From: Clostridia bacterium
Lineage (GTDB): Bacteria; Bacillota; Clostridia; Christensenellales; Pumilibacteraceae
Length of the DNA: 64,000 nt
Direction of reading: 5' to 3'
Assembly (NCBI GenBank): GCA_022793815.1
Contig: JAAWDP010000013.1
Location: 32,556 to 96,555 of the forward strand
Shown here: one piece after another, positions 24,669 to 35,700 of the stretch
How the letters are laid out: each line of letters opens with the position of its first letter
How positions within the stretch are numbered: the stretch's first letter is position 1
The notes under the pieces: generated by a model
Told to the model about the DNA's origin: nothing
Databases searched by the model: none
What the model saw: only the letters and a program-made list of their open reading frames with translations
Made by a program: the position numbers and the translations under genes

Positions 24669-25820
24669 TTACAACAGACGCACTTTGATTATGTTTTCGA
24701 GTTTTTCGAGTTTGCCGAGCACGCTGTTTTTAAGTTTTTCGTCGAGGTCGAGAATGCAGTATGCGTATTCGCCGCGAGACTGGCTTACGAAGTTGCTTAT
24801 GTTTATTCCTTCGCCGCTTATAAGGTCGGTCATGGAACGCAGCACGTTTTTGACGTTACGGTGAATTACGGTTATGCGCTGGCAACCGCTGCGTGCGAGT
24901 TTGCATGTGGGGAAGTTCACCGAATTGGTTATATTTCCGTTTTCTATGAAGTCAATCATTTGACGTGCAACCATAAGCGCGCAGTTGTCCTCCGCTTCGG
25001 GCGTGCTTGCGCCGAGGTGGGGAATAGTAATAAGATTCTCCGTGCCGATAAGCTCTTCGCAGGGGAAGTCGGTTGCGTATTTGGACAGTTTCCCGTTTTT
25101 CAAAGCCGTTTTTATATCCGCATTGTTTACCAGTTCGCCGCGGGAGCAATTGATTATCGCCGCGCCGTCCTTCATTTTCGCTATTGAGTGTTCATTTATC
25201 ATGCCGCGCGTTCCGTCGGTAAGCGGGACATGCAGCGTTATAAAATCGCATTCGGCAAACAATTTGTCGAGGTCGGTTTCCTTGACGACGCCGTGATTGA
25301 GATGCCATGCGCCGTCTACCGAAATATAGGGGTCGTAGCCGATAACTTTCATTCCGAGGTCTACGCAGGCGTTTGCGACCAAAACGCCGATTGCGCCCAG
25401 TCCGATTACTCCCAAAGTTTTACCTTGGATTTCTCTGCCGACGAAAGCTTTCTTTCCGCTTTCCACCTGCTTGGGAACGTCTGCGCCTTTGAGCGATGAG
25501 GTCCAGTTTATTCCTTCGTATATTTTTCTGCCGCACAGAAGCATTGCGCACACGGCAAGTTCTTTTACGGCATTGGCGTTTGCGCCGGGAGTATTGAAAA
25601 CGACAATTCCGTTTTCGGCGCATTTATCGACGGGGATATTATTTACGCCCGCGCCTGCTCTGCCGATACAGCACACCGATTCGGGAATGTCGTATTCATG
25701 CATGTTGAACGACCTTAAAATTATGCCGACGGGGGATTTCGCCGATTTCGTAAGATTGTATCCGTCGGCGAATGTTTTTACGGCAACATCGCTTATTTCG
25801 TTGAGCTTAAGTATTTCCAT
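24669..25820 (-). CDS. serA: D-3-phosphoglycerate dehydrogenase SerA, short form with ACT domain
   Basis: Oxidises 3-phosphoglycerate to 3-phosphohydroxypyruvate, the first step of serine synthesis. The 383-aa protein has the NAD fold GVIGLGAIGVLVAN, the catalytic Arg segment NCSRGELVNN and the His loop HLGASTPEAEDN. From about residue 310 it has a C-terminal ACT domain (ITVIHRNVKNVLRSMTDL). It lacks the intervening-domain extension of the long type. serC lies 10 bp upstream on the same strand, so serC-serA form an operon. Serine feedback through the ACT domain is possible but not shown by sequence alone. Confidence 0.94.
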   Translation of the reverse strand: MEILKLNEISDVAVKTFADGYNLTKSAKSPVGIILRSFNMHEYDIPESVCCIGRAGAGVNNIPVDKCAENGIVVFNTPGANANAVKELAVCAMLLCGRKIYEGINWTSSLKGADVPKQVESGKKAFVGREIQGKTLGVIGLGAIGVLVANACVDLGMKVIGYDPYISVDGAWHLNHGVVKETDLDKLFAECDFITLHVPLTDGTRGMINEHSIAKMKDGAAIINCSRGELVNNADIKTALKNGKLSKYATDFPCEELIGTENLITIPHLGASTPEAEDNCALMVARQMIDFIENGNITNSVNFPTCKLARSGCQRITVIHRNVKNVLRSMTDLISGEGINISNFVSQSRGEYAYCILDLDEKLKNSVLGKLEKLENIIKVRLL

Positions 25821-25830
25821 GATTTTCTCC

Positions 25831-26907
25831 TTATTTGTGACTCGATTCGAATTTCTTCATGTAGTCTATGAGCTTTTTGATACCTTCGACGGGCATCGCA
25901 TTATAAATGCTTGCTCTCATGCCGCCGACAAGACGATGCCCTTTGAGGGTCAGCAGACCTTCTTTTGCGGCGCCTGCAACAAACTCCGCATCGCTTTCGG
26001 GGGACGGAGTGACGAAAGGAACGTTCATGAGAGAGCGGTATTCGGGTACAACCGAGTTCGAGTAATATTTCGACGAATCGATAAAGTCGTAAAGCATTTT
26101 CGCTTTTTCTTCGTTTATTTTCTGTATTGCTTTTACGCCGCCGATTTTTTTGAGATAGCGGAATACAAGCATGGAAACGTAAGTCGAGAAAGCGGGGGGC
26201 GTGTTGTAAAGACTGTGTTCTTTGATTTGAGTCGACCATTTGAGCATGGTGGGACAGAGCGGGTTGGCTTTATCCTGCAAGTCCTTTCTGACTATGACAA
26301 TGGTCACTCCGGCAGGACCGACGTTCTTTTGCGCTCCTGCGTATATGACGCCGAATTTGCTTACGTCGAAATCCTGGCTGAGTATGCACGACGAAAGGTC
26401 GGCTACAAGAGGAATGTCGCCCGTATCGGGCACGCTGTCGTAACGTGTTCCGAATATCGTATTGTTATAGCAGATATGTACGTAGTCGGCGTCTTTACGG
26501 AACATATCGCGTTTGAGCACGGGTATGTAGGTAAAGTTCTTGTCTTCGCTCGAAGCGGCCTTTACCATATCGCCGTATTTTTTTGCTTCCGAAAATGCTT
26601 TCTTCGAAAAATTGCCGGTTACGACGTAATCGGCTTTTTGATTTACCGATATATTGAGCGGTATCGCTTCGAACTGGGTCGACGCGCCGCCCTGAACGAA
26701 AATAACATCGTAGTTATCGGGAATGTTCATAAGCTCTCTGAGCAGACTTTCCGCCTCGGCATTGATTGCTTCGTAAGGTTTGGAACGGTGGCTCATTTCC
26801 ATTACGGATATACCCGTGCCTTCGTAATCCAGAAGTTCGTCGCGAACCTGTTTCAGCACCTCTTCCGGCAGCATGGAAGGACCTGCCGAAAAATTATAAT
26901 TTCTCAT
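25831..26907 (-). CDS. serC: Phosphoserine aminotransferase SerC
   Basis: PLP enzyme converting phosphohydroxypyruvate and glutamate to phosphoserine. The ATG at 26907 (MRNYNFSAGPSMLPEEVL) with AAGGAG upstream is the right start; upstream in-frame codons run through the promoter. The 358-aa length is normal. Visible motifs are NFSAGPSMLP, the phosphate-binding QGGASTQFEAIP and the PLP lysine in YAGAQKNVGPAG. No serB is visible in the window. Confidence 0.95.
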   Translation of the reverse strand: MRNYNFSAGPSMLPEEVLKQVRDELLDYEGTGISVMEMSHRSKPYEAINAEAESLLRELMNIPDNYDVIFVQGGASTQFEAIPLNISVNQKADYVVTGNFSKKAFSEAKKYGDMVKAASSEDKNFTYIPVLKRDMFRKDADYVHICYNNTIFGTRYDSVPDTGDIPLVADLSSCILSQDFDVSKFGVIYAGAQKNVGPAGVTIVIVRKDLQDKANPLCPTMLKWSTQIKEHSLYNTPPAFSTYVSMLVFRYLKKIGGVKAIQKINEEKAKMLYDFIDSSKYYSNSVVPEYRSLMNVPFVTPSPESDAEFVAGAAKEGLLTLKGHRLVGGMRASIYNAMPVEGIKKLIDYMKKFESSHK

Positions 26908-26941
26908 AAACTTACTCCTTTGATTATAAAATAGTTTACGC

Positions 26942-26969
26942 ATTATATTATATACGAAATATCCGTCAA
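26942..26969 (-). promoter_or_regulatory. Sigma-A promoter for serC-serA
   Basis: Minus strand TTGACG (26969-26964), 16-bp spacer, TATAAT (26947-26942). It lies 35 bp before the serC start. Confidence 0.7.
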
Positions 26970-27166
26970 AGGCAAGTAATAAGCGCGAAAAAGTTTTCGA
27001 GTTGCGCTGTTTTCGCAAAGCAATGCAAACGTGTCGAAAAAATGTAAAATCCGTCAAATAACCGTTTTTATCCGAAAATGCCGTTTTGTGAGCGTATTTG
27101 TATTAAAAAAACGCAAAAACACCTTATTTAACAGTAAAAAAGATTTGAAAAAAATACGAACATTTA
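26970..27166. other. AT-rich spacer between two divergent promoters, no gene seen
   Basis: This stretch separates the serC promoter from the promoter of the giant-gene operon. It is AT-rich with several A tracts and carries no convincing reading frame, tRNA or strong hairpin. It could hold regulator sites or an UP element for the strong promoter at 27167, but I see no clear repeat or palindrome. Confidence 0.5.
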
Positions 27167-27195
27167 TTGACACTTTCGCAGATTTGTTTTATAAT
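27167..27195 (+). promoter_or_regulatory. Consensus sigma-A promoter of the three-giant-gene operon
   Basis: TTGACA (27167-27172), 17-bp spacer, TATAAT (27190-27195), full consensus in both hexamers, preceded by A-rich tracts. It would give a leader of about 100 nt. It is one of the two strongest promoters read in the window (the other is the ftsA promoter). Confidence 0.85.
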
Positions 27196-27304
27196 ATATA
27201 TACTTACGGTATTATCGGGTATAATATTGTTTAGTGGACGCGGTTATTCAAATGCTTGCGTGTTAATGACAATCGTGCCGAAATAATGGCGAATGAGGAA
27301 AGTT

Positions 27305-30300
27305 ATGGAAAAAAGCCTGAGAAAAAAAATAGTCGCTGCCGTGCTTACGTTCATGTTGGTTATGAGCGCGGTGATGGCATTGTTTTTTATGCCGTCCGTC
27401 GAAGATTACAGAGGCGCGCAGAGCATAGGCATAAGGTTTAAACAAGTTGTTCTCGGTGAGAACTTTGCCGTCGGTTTGACTTACAACGGCGAACTTTACG
27501 GTTGGGACACAGTGGAACTTCCCTCGGAAGGCACCAATGCAATGGGAACAAGATACGGAGTAAACCCCAGAAAAATCGCCGTTGCGTTTGTGAAGGGTCC
27601 CGTCGTAAGCGGCGGTACGATAAAGATAGATAATACCCCCGTCGATGACGAAATAGTAAAGATTGCGGCAACGAGAACAAGCGCTGCCTTTATCACAAAG
27701 AAAAACAATATATATACTTGGGGCAGAGACGCTTTGGCTTCGGAGAGCGGCGGCTACGGAATACTTTTGCGTTCTACAAGAAGCGGTGTCGACCCCGTTC
27801 CTACCATTATAGATTATGCGCTCGACGCAGTTTCGGGAAACACCGCGCTTTCCGCCGTAAAGGCAATGGTGCCGAATGTCGCGGTGGAAACGAGCGATTC
27901 GTCGGCAATAGGCACTACGATTCCCACGGGCGAAGGTTCCGAGGGCAGTCTTTACGACATCGTGGGCGGAGATAACAACTATGTTATCAAGCACCGCCGC
28001 GGTACGCCCAACGCAGTATACTACTTCGGCTGGGGTTCGTCTAAATATTTAACGACGAGAGCGGGGTCGCAGAATAATTCCGATTACGTCACTGCGCAGT
28101 TTTACGATTTCCATGTAAACGAGTATGAAAATGTTTCGTCTATGACCGACATGACGGTGGGCGGCGGCGCCGTGCTCATTGCCAACGGCAACGATTTGTA
28201 TCTTCGAGGCAAGAACTATTATATTCCCGCGATAGGAGATTCGGACACTTACGAATATAAAACAGGTAAAACGCGTTTGAATGACGGCAGCGCCGAAAAC
28301 GGCGGATACAGCAACGACATTACCGACATATTGTATCTCGACACAATGCTCGATTTAAAAACGGGTGATGTAAACCAAGACGAGGGAATTGAAGACCCCG
28401 TATCTCCGGGCTATACGGGGAAACATCCTTTCACTCTTACCGACCGTCAGCTTTATTTGGCGACTGCAATTGCGGGCTCCGATGTTTATTATGCCGTAAA
28501 CGAGGCGATAGCCAACGGTAAGGCGAACGGAACCGCATTGCCTTATGAGTTTTACGGCATTGTCGATGCGGCGGCAGTGAAAAACAGTGTCGCGAGTTTT
28601 TACGATTCTTCTTCGGTGGATGCGGAATCCCCCGTGGCAAGCGTTCGCCCCGCAACGCTTAGTTTGGGCAACGGTTACGGATATTTTATCGACAGCGACG
28701 GTAAGCTTCGTTTCTTCGGTAACGGTTATAACGGACAGAGCGGCACTGCCGACAATAAGGCATATAAATCCGTCACGCAAATCACGGGTTTCGTCGGTAC
28801 GCCGTTATCCGTAGTGGCAGGCAAAACGTCTATGGGAGAACCGCTATTCAAAGAAATGAGCAGCGGTTCGCCGAATATCAACAACAATGCAGGCAAACTC
28901 ACCGTTACCGTTCCCGTTACCGCTCCCGTTCCGGAAGGCAGTAATATTACAATCGATAAGTCTCAGTTCGCTGCGTTTGCAGACGGAAGCGAGTTTATCA
29001 GCGGCATGATAACCGAGGAAACCGGTGTTGCCGATGTTTACGTTTGGAATAGTTCGAACGGTTTTACCTCGCTCAAAGATAAATTCAAAGACCTCGGTAT
29101 AACGGGCAGCCGCATGAACAGAATAGTTTCGCTTTCGGGCGGATACGGAAACTGTTTGGTCGCACTGAGCTCTTACGGAAAGATTTATCAGATAAAATAT
29201 GACACAGGCAGCGGTGAATTTAAGGTCGAGCTTAAAGATAAGTTCTACGACAGCGATGCCTCCGCGCCCATGAAGAATTATACCGTCAACAATTCCAATA
29301 GGATTGATTTCGCAATCAGCAACGGACGTCCCGGCAATTCGGATGAGCGCCAAATGACGGACAGATATGTTGTTTTCACTCTCGATTCGAAAGAGAACTT
29401 TGTGGAAAGCGCGTCGGAAGGGTCGACGATAACAAAAGACAGTCTTACTGCCGGCACTACCGTATTCGAACCCGTTATTTCCGAAAATATTTCGGGAGAT
29501 GCATTCCGTATCTTGCGTGCGGATGATATAAACTTAAACGACAGAACATTTGTTTCTTCGAAATTGGTTTCGGAACCGAATACCGACGTTCCTTCCACGG
29601 GTGCGCCCAAGTTCTATTTCAAAGGCGATGCGTACACTGCCGAGAACGAAATAAGTCCCGAAATTCTCAAACATTATTTCGATTATTCGGTAGACAAAGA
29701 TACCGAGGGAAATGTTTCGGTTAAAATCATTCCTTACGAATCCACCAAAGAGGAAACCATCGTCATGCGTTACTATATCGGCAGATTTGTAGGGGAGAGC
29801 GACCGCATAAAATCTCATGATGCGGACTATCTGTTCTATGATATCGACGTTGTGACAACGGAGATAACAATAGCCAACACTGCCGCGAAATTCAATTTGT
29901 TTAACAATAAAATAGACGGTGTAAGCACAAACAATATAAGCATTCCTGTGCTTGACCCGAATAATACCGCAAGCAATTCGTATTCCATTGCGCTTACAAA
30001 CGTACAGTTCGGTTTGGAAAAACTGGCTGCACACTTCTCGGTGGATGATGCCGAAGCGTTCAAGGCATTCGTTATAGGCGAAATGCATGATAAAGATTCG
30101 GGTTTCCCTGCCGTCGCGAAAATATCCGAAGGACATTTGGAGCGTTATTACGATGCTGCGGCGGCAAGCGGCAGCAATTACAGCGTAAATACTTATTATA
30201 ACGATAAGTATCAATATATCGCATTCGATTCCGACGGCGATACTTTGAATTTCGACGCACGCAGTTTTATGCCGTCGGCGGGCGCGCAGTCGTACTTCGG

Positions 30301-32767
30301 TTGCACTGTCGAGGATATAGTTTTGGATATTCCTTTGACGGGCAGCGGATTTGTATTTTCGAGTACCCTCGATTCGAACACGCTTCCCAATTTCGATAAT
30401 GTTTACGGATTGACTTTGAATGTTCAAGACGGACATTTGCTTGTTTCGTATAAAGTAGTGCGTTTGAGTGCAAAAGCTTCGACGTCCAATCTGACTTACG
30501 AAGATAACGATATTTCCAAAGCCCAGACAAACGGCGATATCAATGACTTGCCCAGATATACTTTGGCGGCTACCGAAATTTATTACGATTCGCAGGGAGA
30601 GCGCCATGAAGTTTATAGTCCGCAGGAACAGCCTATTATCGTGCCGGCATACGTGCAAGCGTCCATGCGCACCAATATCAAAGACGAGAACGGCGAATAC
30701 TATCGCGCGGAAGAGGGACACAACGTATATAATTATCCCGCAGTGACAAGAACGGTCGGTGCCGAAAACGAAAACGACCGTAAGTTTACGTTTACGTTGG
30801 GAAGCGGACTCGGTTTGTTCAACGATTATACGAATATATTCCTTACTTTTGCCGTAAACAGAGACGGCAATCCCGTTTATAATGCTTACGGTGATTTCGT
30901 CAAGCAGTTCTATTCGGACGAAGGGAATCAGGTAAGCGATGAAAATCTTTCCGTTGTTTCTTTGAATTCCACTACGTTTACTTTCGAATCGAAGGTTCCC
31001 GCAAGTTATACGGTGCAGATTCAGGTACGCAGATTTGCAGACAGAAATATGGTTTATCCCATAGTCCGTAAAGACGGAAGCGACGAAATGATTACTATTG
31101 TTTTCAATTTGACTTTCTCGCCTTCCGCATTCCAGAATACGCCGCTGACATCGCTTGCTCAGCACATAGTGAATACGGAAACCGACTATGACATCACTCG
31201 TTTCATAAATGCTATCGATACAGCGTTTGTTACGTGTGAGTCGTCCGACAGCGAAGTCGCTACGGCGGAAATCATAAACGGTGGAAAATCGCTTAGAGTA
31301 ACGCCCCGTTCCAGCGGAAGCGTGACCATTATATTTACAATCAAACAGTATGTGCTCGTCAAAGCGGGTTCGTTCAAAATCAATGTCGAGAGCAGAACGA
31401 TAATGGACAGAACCGTAAGTCTTTTAGACAGCGAGTCCATACCGCTTGCCGATTTCAAGTTGACCATCGCGCAGACCGTAAAAGGCAACAATGCATTCAA
31501 CTTTAACGAATACTCCTTGGATAAAACCGAATCTTATGCTCCTAACGGATACTATTTCGTTAAGAAGAGAGAAGAAACCTCTCAGAATTCGATAGACATT
31601 TGGGACAGAACCGATAAGCCTGCGTTTATCGACAGTGTGGATGTCGAAAAAGATATAACCGGTTCTTTCGATGATACCATTGTGTTGACGGCGGGACAGT
31701 ACGAAAGCAATACCGATTTCGGCGACATTATGCTGGTCGTAAAATTCATAGGAACGGGTACCAATGCCAAGAAGTTCGAAGCGGCTATACCCGTAACTGC
31801 GGCGAAGCGTTCTCTGCACGGCGATGACGGACAGGGGCTTGTAATAGATGTGCATGTCAACCGCGGAAACGTGGTAATCGGAGAGGGCGGAATAGGAAGC
31901 AAGGGTTCCGACGGCGATTTCAGAATTACGCTTACCGACCTTCTGACTGCCGGTCATTCCAACATAACGCCGCCTGCGAATTACCGTATCCAGCTTGTGC
32001 GCGCTTCGAATGAAAGCACATTCGACTATTTCGATGTTTCGCAAGTTACCGGTACCGAAATCGCAATCAAGCCCACACGTTCGGTTTCCGTCGGACAGCA
32101 GGTCGATGTTTCGATTTATAACAGCAACAGTTCTTCGGAACGTTATGTGCTGTCGTTTAACGTGACCGTTTCCGGAATTACCGAAGTTTTGAGCAGAGAA
32201 ACGTATATAACGATTTGGCTGTCTTGCGCTGCCGTAGTTCTTGTGATTATGCTTATAGTATTCATAATCAGAATGGGCGTGTATTGGAAGAAGAAAGCCG
32301 AGCAAAGACGCATTATACGCAAGAACCAAATGCTTATTAAAATGCGTGACAGAGTGCACGGAAAGTCCGACACCAACAGACAGCAGCTTGTTCAGACAAA
32401 GCTTAAACTTGAAGACCCCAAATACGCCAAAATGTTCAACGAGCGCAAGAAAGCTTTGGAAGAGCAGAATTCAAGCATAAATCTCGACGATTCACCCGCC
32501 GATAAAAAGTCCAAGAAGAAGGGCAAGGACAAAAAGAAAAACGGCAAGAAGTCTTTGGAAGAACTGAGGGCGGAATTGGATGCCAAGAAAGAGGCATTCG
32601 CAAAAATGCAAATGGGCGAGCAGGTGCAAATGCCTGTTGCGGATATCCCCGTCGAACCCGAATTCGGTTTCGGCGTAATGCCCGATGCCGATACTCAAAT
32701 GAACGATAAAATCAACGCCGATGACAATATCCTTTTCGATGTCGAGACATTGGATGATAACAATTAG
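27305..32767 (+). CDS. Giant single-pass membrane protein with exported RCC1-like repeats
   Basis: A 1820-residue protein of unknown function. I start at the ATG at 27305, which has GAGGAA 5 nt upstream; the ATG at 27293 has none. Residues 1-27 are a basic then hydrophobic export signal. Residues about 40-640 hold six or seven RCC1-like blade motifs (FAVGLTYNGELYGWD, AAFITKKNNIYTWGRD, GYFIDSDGKLRFFGNGYNGQ, NCLVALSSYGKIYQIKYD), suggesting a beta-propeller outside the cell. The next thousand residues are beta-rich, with a BIG2-like part near SSDSEVATAEI and LRVTPRSSGSVTIIF. One membrane helix lies at about 1633-1660, then a Lys-rich cytoplasmic tail (KSKKKGKDKKKNGKK). It is first in an operon with two other giants, with serCA upstream and murA-ftsQAZ downstream. 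Confidence 0.8.
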   Translation: MEKSLRKKIVAAVLTFMLVMSAVMALFFMPSVEDYRGAQSIGIRFKQVVLGENFAVGLTYNGELYGWDTVELPSEGTNAMGTRYGVNPRKIAVAFVKGPVVSGGTIKIDNTPVDDEIVKIAATRTSAAFITKKNNIYTWGRDALASESGGYGILLRSTRSGVDPVPTIIDYALDAVSGNTALSAVKAMVPNVAVETSDSSAIGTTIPTGEGSEGSLYDIVGGDNNYVIKHRRGTPNAVYYFGWGSSKYLTTRAGSQNNSDYVTAQFYDFHVNEYENVSSMTDMTVGGGAVLIANGNDLYLRGKNYYIPAIGDSDTYEYKTGKTRLNDGSAENGGYSNDITDILYLDTMLDLKTGDVNQDEGIEDPVSPGYTGKHPFTLTDRQLYLATAIAGSDVYYAVNEAIANGKANGTALPYEFYGIVDAAAVKNSVASFYDSSSVDAESPVASVRPATLSLGNGYGYFIDSDGKLRFFGNGYNGQSGTADNKAYKSVTQITGFVGTPLSVVAGKTSMGEPLFKEMSSGSPNINNNAGKLTVTVPVTAPVPEGSNITIDKSQFAAFADGSEFISGMITEETGVADVYVWNSSNGFTSLKDKFKDLGITGSRMNRIVSLSGGYGNCLVALSSYGKIYQIKYDTGSGEFKVELKDKFYDSDASAPMKNYTVNNSNRIDFAISNGRPGNSDERQMTDRYVVFTLDSKENFVESASEGSTITKDSLTAGTTVFEPVISENISGDAFRILRADDINLNDRTFVSSKLVSEPNTDVPSTGAPKFYFKGDAYTAENEISPEILKHYFDYSVDKDTEGNVSVKIIPYESTKEETIVMRYYIGRFVGESDRIKSHDADYLFYDIDVVTTEITIANTAAKFNLFNNKIDGVSTNNISIPVLDPNNTASNSYSIALTNVQFGLEKLAAHFSVDDAEAFKAFVIGEMHDKDSGFPAVAKISEGHLERYYDAAAASGSNYSVNTYYNDKYQYIAFDSDGDTLNFDARSFMPSAGAQSYFGCTVEDIVLDIPLTGSGFVFSSTLDSNTLPNFDNVYGLTLNVQDGHLLVSYKVVRLSAKASTSNLTYEDNDISKAQTNGDINDLPRYTLAATEIYYDSQGERHEVYSPQEQPIIVPAYVQASMRTNIKDENGEYYRAEEGHNVYNYPAVTRTVGAENENDRKFTFTLGSGLGLFNDYTNIFLTFAVNRDGNPVYNAYGDFVKQFYSDEGNQVSDENLSVVSLNSTTFTFESKVPASYTVQIQVRRFADRNMVYPIVRKDGSDEMITIVFNLTFSPSAFQNTPLTSLAQHIVNTETDYDITRFINAIDTAFVTCESSDSEVATAEIINGGKSLRVTPRSSGSVTIIFTIKQYVLVKAGSFKINVESRTIMDRTVSLLDSESIPLADFKLTIAQTVKGNNAFNFNEYSLDKTESYAPNGYYFVKKREETSQNSIDIWDRTDKPAFIDSVDVEKDITGSFDDTIVLTAGQYESNTDFGDIMLVVKFIGTGTNAKKFEAAIPVTAAKRSLHGDDGQGLVIDVHVNRGNVVIGEGGIGSKGSDGDFRITLTDLLTAGHSNITPPANYRIQLVRASNESTFDYFDVSQVTGTEIAIKPTRSVSVGQQVDVSIYNSNSSSERYVLSFNVTVSGITEVLSRETYITIWLSCAAVVLVIMLIVFIIRMGVYWKKKAEQRRIIRKNQMLIKMRDRVHGKSDTNRQQLVQTKLKLEDPKYAKMFNERKKALEEQNSSINLDDSPADKKSKKKGKDKKKNGKKSLEELRAELDAKKEAFAKMQMGEQVQMPVADIPVEPEFGFGVMPDADTQMNDKINADDNILFDVETLDDNN

Positions 32768-32787
32768 TGGTGGGAAAGGACGTGTTT

Positions 32788-35700
32788 ATGAATACCAAAA
32801 GCAAAAATAAAATCTATATAATTCTGTTGGCGGCAGTGCTTGCTCTTACCGCGGTTTTCTTATCGGTGATTTTTGCGGCAAGCGCTTACGACGTGCAGGC
32901 GGCGGGCAACGTGGCATATCCTCCCGACGGCAATTGGGACATCGAATCGTTTGTACTCGATGTCAACGGAGCCGATGCTTCGTCCGAGAGTGAAACCCAG
33001 GTTTCTGGCGGCGGTAACGGTACGCACTCGATAGAGTCCGGTAACATGGGCAATTACAGAAAGCGTCAGGTAACGGTGGGCGCTATCATGGAGGCATACA
33101 AAAGCAACAGTGCGAACAACGAGTTCCCTTCCGATATGCTTAACTATATCTCCACAAGCAATTACGCGCTTTACCGTGTTGGAGAAACCGGTGCTGTTCA
33201 GGATATTTTCAATTCGTTTACCGAATATGTTCGCGTGACGAAAGAACAGACAGGCAGCGGTGTATACGCACTGACTTTCGAAGGCTTGAAAAGCAAGTCG
33301 GAGAAAAAACCTTTTATTGCCATAACATTTCATAAGACCAATACGTCGCCGACTCTTTCGGCTTTGCCTAAGACATTTACCGTTTATATGACTATTACGG
33401 TGAACTCTACTTTCGTTCCCGCTACGCTTCCGACGCACAGCAACAGTACGGAGTACTTTTTGAGGGACGACATAGACGATAAGTCCGCGCATTTCGAGCT
33501 TGGAAACGGGGAGTCGAAGGAATTTTATCTTTCCGATTTTATCGGGCAGAAACTTTATTACCGTGACGGCACATCTAATAAGAAGTCCGATTTTAAGCCT
33601 CTTGTCGAAAATATCGATACATCGAAAGATTGGGTGCTCAATGACATATCCTCGTTTGCCGTTACATCCAGCGGTGTCGAAGCGGTGCTTTCTTCCGATA
33701 TGGTTACCATGGCGGGTTCGGCAGCCGACGGCATGACTACGCCCATCGCCACGGTTACTGCGCAGTTTACCGAAACAAGCATAGAATCCACCAGCTGGAC
33801 TGATATCGACGGCAACAAATCGGATTTTTGGAATGCGGCTCATTATCTTAAATTCAGACTCACCAACACGGCGGGCAATGTGACCGTGACTTTGGCGAAA
33901 AGAATTTATTTTACGCCGACGGGACTTCCCAACATCAAAAAGACTTATACTATGCCTGTCAGCCTGAACGCATCCAGCGGTTTTCAGTTCGCAGACGAAA
34001 ACAGATACTTGAAAAAAGGCAATTTCGAATCTCGTCCCAGCACTTTCGAGGATAAAGACGAGAATAATATTACGGCAATAGGCGTTTCGCAAGTCAGAGT
34101 AAAACCCTCGTTCCTTTGCGATTATCCTACAAGCGGTTTCATTAAGCTTCAATATAACGAACAGGTTGTTCCTTCGTCCGATTGCGTAACGGTCGAAGTC
34201 GTCTACAAAAAAGACGATAACGGCGATAACATTTTGAGCGAAATCGACTATTACATGGTTACGGCATCGAAAACGGGACATGCAACAGTCAATTTCCCGC
34301 TTATGTACGGTACATCCGGTACAACGGGTCCTATCATGTACGTACCTGTTTCGTTCAATGTATACGGTCAGTATTCGATGGATGTTTACGAATTGACGGG
34401 AAAGAAAAACAAAGTCATTTCCACGGTAAACTCCGATATTTTCAAGCCGTTTGTTCAGGACGGTTTCTCGCTGATTGACGCGCAGATTCGCGACGAGTCG
34501 AGCAAGAGTCTGCTTCAAGTCAGCCGTAACAAAAACGAAATAAGTCTGACGCCGTTCGAACAGGGGCAGGCGGTTGTCGTGCTCACGTTCATGAACATGA
34601 AAGGCGAGCAGATTTCCATTGATTGGGCTGTCAATATCAACCCCAAAGGCGGCAGTATTCTTGATATCAACAATTGGCCTTTACACTATATAATTCTGTT
34701 TTATATCGGGGTGGGATTGTTGGTGCTTGCCATAATCTTGCTACTTGTTTGGTTGTTTATCAGGGCTATAAGCAAGCGCAAGCAGGAAGAGAACCAAACC
34801 ACTGCTCCTACCAGCGCATATATAATCAAACTTAATTCCCAGATTGCCGCCGCGCAGGCGCAACAGCGTGCCGCGGCAACGCAAACCGTTACCAATACCA
34901 CGACGCAGCAGACGCAGATGTTGGCGCTCGGCGCAGGCGCTGCCGCAACGGGAGCCGCGCCCGCGTCGGATAATACGTTGGCGCTCGGTGCGGGAACCGC
35001 AAGCAATGCCACTCCTCCGCCGATGACCTCGTCGTTTGCGAGCGAAGCCGCTCAATCGGAAGAAACGTCCTCCAATCAACCCCAAGACGATATTTATATT
35101 CCTTTGTCCGACGACGAATTGTTGGAGCGCATTTTCATTGAGAAATACGAGCCGAGAGGTATGGCGCGCCGTTCTTTCTTCAAGAGCAAAGACTTGCAGT
35201 CCCGCGAGTTGGAGAAGGAAAAAGCGCGTATACGCGACGATGTACGCGACGGTATGACTATCGAGGAAGCGTGCAAATCGCTCAGTGAAAGACAGAATGC
35301 GCAAAACGGAGCATCCGTTATTTCCGACGAACCGGTTGCCGCTCAGCAGCCGGAACAGGAAGTCGGCATAATAGCGCTTTTGGGATTCGACCCCGCTTCT
35401 CCGCTGGTCGACGAGCCTTTGCCTACGGTTGAAGCCGACCCCGATGCTCTGCCCGAAGAGACGGCTTTGAAGAATATAGAGAATAAGCTTGCCCGTATCG
35501 AAAAAGAGCTCGGCGTAATAGAGTCGCGTTTGGAGAAAACGCAGAAGGAAATAGCCGATTATTCGGCTACCGTCGAGAGCAGCGAAAGCACTCTTCAAAT
35601 GAAGGAAGATTCCAATGCTTCGCTTAGAAAGTCGATAGAGGATTTGGAATTCAAGCTTGCTACGGCAAAGAGTAAGGATAAAGAAAAGCTTCTTAAAGAC

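Noticed and set aside
27031..27234. 67-codon open frame in the serC to giant-gene spacer
   Set aside because: It crosses the strong promoter at 27167, has no ribosome-binding site, and its Lys/Phe/Ile-rich composition reflects AT-rich DNA.
29534..31165. 543-codon open frame on the minus strand
   Set aside because: It lies wholly inside the first giant gene, has no ribosome-binding site or promoter, and its product has shadow-like composition with many Arg, Ile and Cys and no motif.
32860..34518. 552-codon open frame on the minus strand
   Set aside because: Antisense to the exported part of the second giant gene; no start signal and no recognisable domain.
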